Shown here one piece after another: positions 27,589 to 34,554 of a stretch of DNA of 64,000 nucleotides. Source of the DNA: Yinghuangia soli (GTDB taxonomy: Bacteria; Actinomycetota; Actinomycetes; Streptomycetales; Streptomycetaceae). Below the pieces are notes generated by a model, which was given only the letters and a program-made list of their open reading frames with translations, made no database searches and was not told the DNA's origin. Location: positions 176,994 to 240,993 of the forward strand of contig NZ_JAKFHA010000008.1 of NCBI RefSeq assembly GCF_021502675.1, in the 5' to 3' direction. A program made the position numbers and the translations under genes. Every line of letters begins with the position of its first letter. The first letter of the stretch is position 1.

Positions 27589-29775
27589 ATGCTCCACATG
27601 CTGGGACGCCTCGCGTACCGACGCCGCCGGTGGATCGTCGCCGGAGCCGTGCTCTTCGTCGCCCTTGCGGGCCTATGGGGTTCCTCCGTCTTCGACCATC
27701 TGACGGGGACGGGGTTCACCTACAAGGAGAGCGAGAGTTCGCGGGCTGCGGAACTGCGGCGCGACGTCGGCGGGCAGGCCGACGCCGATGTCGTGGTGGT
27801 CTTCCGCAGCGACCGGATGACGGTCGACGACCCGGCCTACGAGCAGTCCGCCCAACGGGTGTTGACCGGTCTGCCCGCCGCGCGCGTCCAGACGGTGACG
27901 TCGTATTGGACCGCGCGGCGGGACGACCTGGTCAGCAAGGACCGGCGCACCACCTTCGCGGCGCTCGAGATGACCGGCGCCGACGAAGCCGAACGCACCC
28001 ACAACTACACGGAGATCGAGGACCTGCTCGCCTCGCCGGACCTCACGGTCACGGTCGGGGGACCGGCGGCGCTCTTCGACGAGGTCGACAAGCAGAGCAA
28101 GAAGGACCTGGCGAAGGCCGAAGGCCTGGCACTGCCACTCCTGTTCCTGCTGCTGATCGTGCTCTTCCGGAACGTGCGGGCGGCGTTGCTGCCGGTCGTC
28201 ATCGGGATTCTGGCGATCGTGGGGTCACTCGCCGCGCTGCGTTTCCTGACGTACTTCACGGACGTGTCGGTGTTCGCGGTCAACATCGTCACCCTGCTCG
28301 GGCTCGGACTGGCCATCGACTACAGCTTGTTCGTGGTCAGCCGGTTCCGCGAGGAGATGGACGCGGGGCACGACGTGCCCGAGGCGCTGCACCGGACGAT
28401 GCGTACCGCAGGCCGGACCATCGCGGTCTCGGCGGTCACCGTCGCGGTGGCGCTGTCCAGCCTGTTCGTCTTCCCGCAGGTCTTCCTGCGCTCGCTCGGG
28501 CTGGGCGGCATCGCAGCGGTGCTGCTCGCGGTGCTCTTCTCGCTGACCGTGATGCCGGCGCTGCTCGCGATGCTCGGGCCGAAGGCGGCCGCCTGGCGGC
28601 CCCGGCGCGGCGTGCGCGAGCGCCCCGCGGGCAAGCCCGGCAACTGGGAGCGCATCGCCCGCGCGGTGATGCGCCGACCGATCCAGGTTGCGGTCGGGGT
28701 CACCGCACTGCTGCTGTTCCTCGGACTGCCGTACCTGAACGTCTCGTACGGCTGGATCGACTCGCGGATCATGCCGGAGAGCTCGCACAGCCGGCAGGCG
28801 CAGGAGACGCTCGACCGCGAGTTCGCCAAGAACGTCACCAACCCGGTCGAGATCGCCGTGGTGCTGGCGGCGCCCGCGGACTCCGCGGAAGGCCGGGCGG
28901 CGCTGGCGGACTATGTCGGGCGCGTGGGCGCCGTGCCCGGCATCGTCGGCGCCGAGGTCACCGGCATCGGCGGGAACACCGCCAAGGTCGACGCGCGGTT
29001 CACCATCGAGCCGATCTCCGAGGCGGCCCGGGACCTCATCGAGGACATCCGCGCGATACCCCCGCCGCCCGGGGGAGAGGTCCATGTCGGCGGCAACACG
29101 GCCGTGTTCGCGGACCTGCTGGACATGCTGGGCGAACGGCTGCCGTGGATGCTCGCGATCATGGTGCTGGCGACCTTCGTGCTGCTCTTCTTCGCCTTCG
29201 GGTCGGTGGTGCTGCCGGTCAAGGCGATCCTGATGAACGTGCTGAACCTGCTGGCGGCGTTCGGTGTCGTGGTCTGGCTGTTCCAGTACGGGAACCTCAG
29301 CGGGCCGCTGGCGTTCACCTCGACCGGCAACATCGACGTCGTGCAGCTGGTGCTGATCCTGGCGATCGCCTTCGCGCTGTCGATGGACTACGAGGTGTTC
29401 CTGCTGTCGCGGGTGCGCGAGCAGTACGACCTGACGGGCGACAACCGCGAGGCGGTGGCGGTCGGACTGCAGCGGAGCGGGCGCATCATCACGGCGGCCG
29501 CGCTGCTGCTGGTCGTGGTGATCGGCGCCTTCGCGACCTCGCAGGTGCTCATCGTGAAGATCGTCGGGATCGGCCTGGCGACGGCGATCATCGTGGACGC
29601 CACCATCATCCGTGTCCTGCTGGTGCCGGCGACGATGCGGCTGCTCGGCTCGTACAACTGGTGGGCACCGCGCTTCGCCCGGCCGCTGTATGCGCGCTGG
29701 GGCGTGCGGGAGACGGCCGACGACGAGGAGCCGGAGGTGCGGCGGGAGTCGCTGCAGGGGACTACGCCGCCGTGA
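27589..29775 (+). CDS. MmpL-family RND exporter
   Basis: 728 aa membrane protein of the MMPL family, with two repeats of six helices and two extracytoplasmic loops. The proton-relay Asp-Tyr pairs are visible in LGLAIDYSLFVVSRF near residue 240 and ALSMDYEVFLLSRV near 598. Known family members export lipids and lipopeptides in actinobacteria. It starts 4 bases after the ligase stop with no strong ribosome-binding site, suggesting coupling. Last gene of the biosynthetic run; most likely the exporter of the PKS-derived product. A second ATG at 27598 is an alternative start. Confidence 0.92.
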   Translation: MLHMLGRLAYRRRRWIVAGAVLFVALAGLWGSSVFDHLTGTGFTYKESESSRAAELRRDVGGQADADVVVVFRSDRMTVDDPAYEQSAQRVLTGLPAARVQTVTSYWTARRDDLVSKDRRTTFAALEMTGADEAERTHNYTEIEDLLASPDLTVTVGGPAALFDEVDKQSKKDLAKAEGLALPLLFLLLIVLFRNVRAALLPVVIGILAIVGSLAALRFLTYFTDVSVFAVNIVTLLGLGLAIDYSLFVVSRFREEMDAGHDVPEALHRTMRTAGRTIAVSAVTVAVALSSLFVFPQVFLRSLGLGGIAAVLLAVLFSLTVMPALLAMLGPKAAAWRPRRGVRERPAGKPGNWERIARAVMRRPIQVAVGVTALLLFLGLPYLNVSYGWIDSRIMPESSHSRQAQETLDREFAKNVTNPVEIAVVLAAPADSAEGRAALADYVGRVGAVPGIVGAEVTGIGGNTAKVDARFTIEPISEAARDLIEDIRAIPPPPGGEVHVGGNTAVFADLLDMLGERLPWMLAIMVLATFVLLFFAFGSVVLPVKAILMNVLNLLAAFGVVVWLFQYGNLSGPLAFTSTGNIDVVQLVLILAIAFALSMDYEVFLLSRVREQYDLTGDNREAVAVGLQRSGRIITAAALLLVVVIGAFATSQVLIVKIVGIGLATAIIVDATIIRVLLVPATMRLLGSYNWWAPRFARPLYARWGVRETADDEEPEVRRESLQGTTPP

Positions 29776-29796
29776 TGAGGCGCACCCGCGGGTCTT

Positions 29797-29846
29797 CAGG
29801 CCCGCAGGCCCGCAGGCCCGCGAGCCCGCAAGCCCGCAGGCCCGGC
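29797..29846 (+). repeat. Tandem CAGGCCCG repeats
   Basis: Six imperfect copies of an 8-base unit (CAGGCCCG, with CGAGCCCG and CAAGCCCG variants) in the gap after the MmpL gene. No coding potential noted. Confidence 0.7.
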
Positions 29847-29890
29847 GCCGAGTTCGGGTGCCGGGTTCGGGCCGTAGGTGAAGCCCGCCG

Positions 29891-29942
29891 CGCTGCCGTG
29901 CGCGGAGGCGTCTGCGGGAGGACGCCTCCGTGAACGGCAGCG
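29891..29942. terminator. Strong two-part hairpin after the biosynthetic operon
   Basis: Outer stem CGCTGCCGT (29891-29899) with ACGGCAGCG (29934-29942), a 3x3 internal loop, then inner stem CGGAGGCGT (29903-29911) with ACGCCTCCG (29922-29930) and a 10-base loop. All 18 base pairs are perfect. Placed between the MmpL gene and the convergent small secreted protein gene, it can terminate both. Confidence 0.75.
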
Positions 29943-30044
29943 CGGCGATCGATCTGGCCGGCCAGACGTACCAGACCTACCAGACCTGCCAGCCCGGCCA
30001 GGCGGCCAAGGTCTGCGCTCGTCCGTGGTTGTGCCGCCTGCGAG

Positions 30045-30293
30045 TCAGCGCTGCGCGCCGCCCGCGGCGTCGTGGAGGGCGAGGGCGAGGTCGGTGATGG
30101 GGCTGTCCTCTTCGACAGGTACCAGCGTGAAGTTGTGTCCCTGGCTGTTGAGTTCGGTTCCCTGGACGCCCGGGGTGCCGGATCCGGCCGGGTTGCCGAG
30201 CCCGATCGAGTCGCCGGCGTGGGCGGTGCCGGCGATGCCCAGCGAGGCGACGGCGAGACCGAGGACGGCCGCAGCGCGATGCGAAGTCTTCAT
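30045..30293 (-). CDS. Small secreted protein, unknown
   Basis: 82 aa with a clear Sec signal peptide (basic MKTSHR, hydrophobic core, cleavage expected after TAHA at residue 26). The mature part of about 56 aa is Gly/Pro/Ser-rich, then acidic (LVPVEEDSPITDL); no Cys, so not a chaplin of the long type. Followed on its own strand by the hairpin at 29891-29942. Weak ribosome-binding site. Function unknown. Confidence 0.75.
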   Translation of the reverse strand: MKTSHRAAAVLGLAVASLGIAGTAHAGDSIGLGNPAGSGTPGVQGTELNSQGHNFTLVPVEEDSPITDLALALHDAAGGAQR

Positions 30294-30454
30294 GACCGGG
30301 GAAACGACCGAACCGGCACGCAGTCACCCCTTCGCGCACATGTGCGAGCATGCGGCGAGCGCGGCTCGCCCGCGTCCGGCGGCCGATCCGCATATCGGGG
30401 CGGTCCGTTGGGCAACCGTCGAGCGTCAGGCCGACCCGCCCAGGAGGAGGTCCC

Positions 30455-31876
30455 GTGACCCGGGAACTGTCCGATCAGGATGTGCAGATCGACGCCGGGC
30501 TGCTGTCCCCGGTACGGGCGGGCACCCCGGTCGAGGCGGCCGTGAGCGACCGGGCCTGGCTGGGCGCGATGCTGGCCGCGGAAGCCGCCCTGGCCCGCGC
30601 CCAAGCGCGCCTCGGCGTGGTGCCGCCCTCCGCCGCATCCGTGATCACCCAGGTGGCCCGCCACGGCCGGCTCAACGTACGGCAACTCGCCCTCGCTGCC
30701 CGGGAGACCGCGAACCCCATCGTCGGCCTCGTCCGCGAGTTCACCGCCCTCGTGGCCGCCGCGGACCCGGCGGCCGCGGAGTACGTCCACCGCGGCTCGA
30801 CCAGCCAGGACGTCTTCGATACCGGAGCGATGCTGGTCGCCGCCCGCGCGATCGACCTGATCCGGGCCGACCTCCAGTCGGTGGCCGCCTCCCTCGCCCG
30901 CCTCGCGGCCGCCCACCGAGACACCGTCACGGCAGGCCGTACCCTCGCGCTGCACGCCGTCCCCACCACCTTCGGCCTCAAGGCAGCGGGCTGGCGCGAA
31001 CTCGTCCTGGCCGCTGACGAACGCCTGGCACGCGTACGCCGCGAAGGCCTGCCCATCTCCCTGGGCGGCGCGGCCGGAACCCTCGCCGGGTACCTGGAGT
31101 TCGCCCGGGTCGACAACCCTTCCGACCCCGAGCCGGAGACGTACCACGCCCGCCTTGCCGAGGCCTTCGCCGACGAGACCGGCCTGGCCTGCCCGCGGCT
31201 CCCGTGGCACACCCTCCGCACCCCCATGGCCGACCTCGCCGCGGTACTCGCCTTCACCGCCGGCGCCCTGGGCAAGCTCGCCATCGACGTCCAGATCCTG
31301 ACCCGCACCGAGGTCGGCGAGGTGACCGAACCCGCCGTCGCGGGCCGCGGCAGCTCGTCCGCCATGCCCCACAAGCGCAACCCGGTCCTGGCCACGATGA
31401 TCCGCAGCGCGGCCCTCCAGGTCCCGGTCCTGTCCGCGGGCCTGACGCAATCGCTCCTCTCCGAGGACGAACGCTCCGGCGGCGGCTGGCAGTCCGAATG
31501 GCAGCTCCTCCGCGAATGCCTCCGCCTCACCGGCGGCGCCGCACACACCGCCGTCGAACTCGCCGAGGGCCTCGAAATCAACGCCGAGCGCATGCGCGCC
31601 AACGTCGACCTCACCGGCGGCCAGATCGTCTCCGAACGCATAGCCGCCGTCCTGGCCCCGCGCCTCGGCAAGGCCGCCGCCAAACGCCTCCTCTCCGAAG
31701 CCTCCGACGCAGCCCGCAAAACGGACCGCCCCTTGGGCGAAGTCCTCCTCGAAGCACCGGAGTTGACCGGCACCTTCACCCCGGACGAACTCCGCGACCT
31801 ATGCGCCCCGGAAAACTACACCGGGGCAGCGCCCGCCCTCGTGGACGCCGCCCTCCGCGACCTCGGAGACGCCTAG
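30455..31876 (+). CDS. pcaB: 3-carboxy-cis,cis-muconate cycloisomerase-like lyase
   Basis: 473 aa, aspartase/fumarase superfamily. Signature GSSSAMPHKRNP near residue 305 and HRGSTSQDVFDTG near 105 are as in PcaB proteins, which act in the protocatechuate branch of the beta-ketoadipate pathway. Start GTG 30455 has AGGAGG 4 bases upstream; the frame is open from 30350 but that part is unlike the family. No other pca genes lie in the window, so the assignment rests on sequence alone and another lyase activity of the superfamily is possible. Confidence 0.8.
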   Translation: MTRELSDQDVQIDAGLLSPVRAGTPVEAAVSDRAWLGAMLAAEAALARAQARLGVVPPSAASVITQVARHGRLNVRQLALAARETANPIVGLVREFTALVAAADPAAAEYVHRGSTSQDVFDTGAMLVAARAIDLIRADLQSVAASLARLAAAHRDTVTAGRTLALHAVPTTFGLKAAGWRELVLAADERLARVRREGLPISLGGAAGTLAGYLEFARVDNPSDPEPETYHARLAEAFADETGLACPRLPWHTLRTPMADLAAVLAFTAGALGKLAIDVQILTRTEVGEVTEPAVAGRGSSSAMPHKRNPVLATMIRSAALQVPVLSAGLTQSLLSEDERSGGGWQSEWQLLRECLRLTGGAAHTAVELAEGLEINAERMRANVDLTGGQIVSERIAAVLAPRLGKAAAKRLLSEASDAARKTDRPLGEVLLEAPELTGTFTPDELRDLCAPENYTGAAPALVDAALRDLGDA

Positions 31877-31948
31877 GGAGTTCCTGCGTAGAAGCGCGCT
31901 GTCCCCGTGGCCACGCAACGCTTGTCACGGTCATGCGACGATGGCCCG

Positions 31949-33457
31949 ATGATCACGTCGAGTCTGGCTCAGTCGTGGATGCGCGGCGTGGCGACCAATC
32001 CGGGCGCGTCCTCCGAGGTGCTCCTGCGGCTGCTCGATCCGGCGGGCCGGCCGGCGTGGGGGCTCCTGTGCGGGGAACGGATGTTGCCCGCGGTGGTCGT
32101 CGAAGCGGTCATCGCACACCCGGATCGCGCAGTCCGCAGCGCGTTCGCCCGAAACGACGTCGTCGACCCTGTGCAGCGAGGGCGGTTGGCCGAAGATCCT
32201 GACGGGCGTGTTCGCTCGCACCTCGCGTCGGGGCCCCGCCCGATCTCTCGCCCGGGTCGCCATCGCCCACTGCCCGACCACGTGGTGGAGGCACTCCTGC
32301 TCGGCGAAGCCGGCGACGGCGACGTGTACGTGAGCCGGTTCGAGATCTTCCAGGAGCTGCTGGCCTCGAGGCAGGTCCGCAGCGGTTTCCGGAGGGATGC
32401 GTACCGGCATCGCGACGCCAGGGTGCGGGCCTGGGCGGCCCAGAACTGGATCGTGCTGCCGCCGCGGCACCGCGCCGCCCTGCTGGACGATCCCGACCCC
32501 GACGTACGAACGGCCGCGCGAAAGGCCGCCTGTATCGAAGACCCCGAGGCCATGGCCGCCGACCTCCCCGACCGGGACTGCCACGCGCGGGCGGTCATCC
32601 TGGCCAACTTCGCCATATCCGAATCGGTCGCCGAGCGGTGCCTTGCGGAGAGGCGGGACCTCGTCGGGCTTGCAGGCAATCCGTACACGCCCCCGGGCAT
32701 TGTCGCGAAACTCGCGCGCGACCCGAACCCTCTGGTCCGCGAGTATGTCGCCGGTCGATTCGGCCTGGATCCCGTCCTCCTGGGCGAGTTGGCGAACGAT
32801 GCCGAGGCGACTGTTCGGACGCGCGCGCTCCTCCAATCGACAGTGCACACCAAGGCGGAGCATTCGGTCGTCCGCCGGTTCGCCCACGGCGTGACAGCGG
32901 ATGCCGTCGGTTATGTAGGCGATTTGCTCTGGGAACCGGAGCGAAGCTGGTACGAGGCCTGCGCGATGTCGCCGGACCCCCTGCGACGCCGAATCGCCGC
33001 CACCTGCCACGACCTGCCTGCCGCTTTGCTGAACGAGCTGGCTCAGGACCCTGACGCAGACGTCCGGCACCTGCTGGCCCTCAACCATCCGCAAGCACCT
33101 GCCGCGTTGCTCCTCGACGCGTTCATCGCCTGCCCGCGCCAACGCCCCTGGTTGCTGACGCTCCCCAACCTGCCCCGCACCGGACTCGCCCATCTTGCCG
33201 ACCACGACGACCCCGAGGTCCGGGCCCTGGCGGCCGCCGATCCGACGCTCGACGGGACGCTCCTGAGCCTGCTCGACGATCCGGACCCGGACGTCCGCCG
33301 CGCCGCCGCGGCAAACCCGTCACTACCCCCGGCGCGCATCAGAACGCTGCTCACCGATCCCGACCTCGCCCAGGCCGCCGCCGCAAACGCCCGGCTGCCA
33401 TCCGAGTGCCAGCACGAACTCCTGGACCGGGCGGGGATACCGCCGCTTGCGCGCTAG
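31949..33457 (+). CDS. HEAT/variant leucine-rich repeat protein
   Basis: 502 aa made largely of helical repeats of roughly 20-25 residues with the consensus LAxDPDxxVRxxxAxNP, for example LAEDPDGRVRSHLA, LARDPNPLVREYVA, LAQDPDADVRHLLALN and LDDPDPDVRRAAAANP. Repeats of this type form curved solenoids used for protein-protein contacts. No signal peptide or enzymatic motif. The frame opens at GTG 31907; ATG 31949 is preferred because family-like sequence starts there, though neither has a clear ribosome-binding site. Partner unknown. Confidence 0.8.
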   Translation: MITSSLAQSWMRGVATNPGASSEVLLRLLDPAGRPAWGLLCGERMLPAVVVEAVIAHPDRAVRSAFARNDVVDPVQRGRLAEDPDGRVRSHLASGPRPISRPGRHRPLPDHVVEALLLGEAGDGDVYVSRFEIFQELLASRQVRSGFRRDAYRHRDARVRAWAAQNWIVLPPRHRAALLDDPDPDVRTAARKAACIEDPEAMAADLPDRDCHARAVILANFAISESVAERCLAERRDLVGLAGNPYTPPGIVAKLARDPNPLVREYVAGRFGLDPVLLGELANDAEATVRTRALLQSTVHTKAEHSVVRRFAHGVTADAVGYVGDLLWEPERSWYEACAMSPDPLRRRIAATCHDLPAALLNELAQDPDADVRHLLALNHPQAPAALLLDAFIACPRQRPWLLTLPNLPRTGLAHLADHDDPEVRALAAADPTLDGTLLSLLDDPDPDVRRAAAANPSLPPARIRTLLTDPDLAQAAAANARLPSECQHELLDRAGIPPLAR

Positions 33458-33548
33458 CCAGGTGTGTCCGCGATGCCATCGCCGTTTTGGGTATCGCCGT
33501 CCCACTGGACGGTCAGGCCGGGCGTCACGAGTGCGGTCGCAACCTCGG

Positions 33549-34319
33549 CTATGTCCGACCCGTGTGGGCCCAGGAACGCAGCGCCGCAACGGCTTCGTCC
33601 CGGGGCAACGCACCGCCTTCCCGCGCGAGCTCCTTGAGGTGGCGCGACGCTGCTCCGACGACGGGGCCGGGGGCGACGCCGAGGATCTCCATGATCGTCC
33701 GGCCGTCCAGCACATCGGGCAGCTCGTCCGCCTGCCTACGCCTCGCGTGCTCGGCCTCTGCCCGGAACCCTTCCTCGCGATGGTCCAGGGCCGCTGCGTA
33801 GCCGGACTCCCGATCGGCTCGCCCGACCGCGCGCCACTCCTCGCTGCTGCGCTCCCAGCCCAGGCCGGCGCGGTGGAACAGGTCGAGGTACACCGGGCTC
33901 GCGCCACTGCGGTCGTCCTGCCGCGCGCCAAGCGAGGCCAGCGCGCGGTTGATCGGCCAGTCGGTGCGCGGATCCGTGAACTGCTCGTCGTGCACCGGGC
34001 CCCACGCCCGAACTCCGTCCCGCCACACGGCGGCGGCCTGGAAACCGGTGCCGCCGAAGAATTCGGCCTCGACGTACGCCACCGGCCCCCGCCGGGACCA
34101 CAGCGCCAGGGCGGCTTCGAATACGGGCGACACCACTGCGGGCGGCGCGCCCGGCTCCCGTCGTGCCGACGGGGTCCCGGGGGCGGGATCCCGGTCCGGC
34201 AGTACGTCCTCAGCGGCCACCAACCCCAGACCGTCCCGCAACACCGCGACCGGAATGTTCTCCGCGGTGCACGCGCACAGCAGCCCGTAACCCGCTATCA
34301 CCCCAGAAAGCTCGTACAT
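33549..34319 (-). CDS. Uncharacterised protein with CCA-transferase-like C-terminal tail
   Basis: 256 aa. The first ~155 residues are unrecognised (GPVAYVEAEFFGGTGFQAAAVW, cut here; then VHDEQFTDPRTDWPINRAL). The last ~55 (PDVLDGRTIMEILGV, then APGPVVGAASRHLKELA) closely resemble the C-terminal segment of bacterial tRNA CCA-adding enzymes and poly(A) polymerases, usually of the form DGxDLMxLLGLPPGPxIG. No nucleotidyltransferase domain is present. Start ATG 34319 with GGAGG 4 bases upstream. Whether the tail binds RNA is unknown. Confidence 0.75.
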   Translation of the reverse strand: MYELSGVIAGYGLLCACTAENIPVAVLRDGLGLVAAEDVLPDRDPAPGTPSARREPGAPPAVVSPVFEAALALWSRRGPVAYVEAEFFGGTGFQAAAVWRDGVRAWGPVHDEQFTDPRTDWPINRALASLGARQDDRSGASPVYLDLFHRAGLGWERSSEEWRAVGRADRESGYAAALDHREEGFRAEAEHARRRQADELPDVLDGRTIMEILGVAPGPVVGAASRHLKELAREGGALPRDEAVAALRSWAHTGRT

Positions 34320-34554
34320 GGGTCCTCCGTTGTCCTGGACACATCATCCGGAACGCCGGGCCGATGCGTCCCGCGGGATCTGCCGCATCGACGCCGGAGG
34401 CGGAAAAACGACTAGTCAGTTGATGCGTCCATCCGTATGATGCCGACGCCGCGCAGCGATCGTGCCGCGGCCGTGGGGGATCCGTCTGCGCCTGCGCCCG
34501 CCAGGGCCGACGGCGGCTGCCCTGTGTCTGTGCTGTGCAACGAGGAAGTACCAC

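Noticed and set aside
24780-27719. 979-aa minus-strand frame opposite the diiron enzyme and ligase genes
   Set aside because: No recognisable domain, composition of an antisense frame, and the plus strand has two well-supported genes with ribosome-binding sites.
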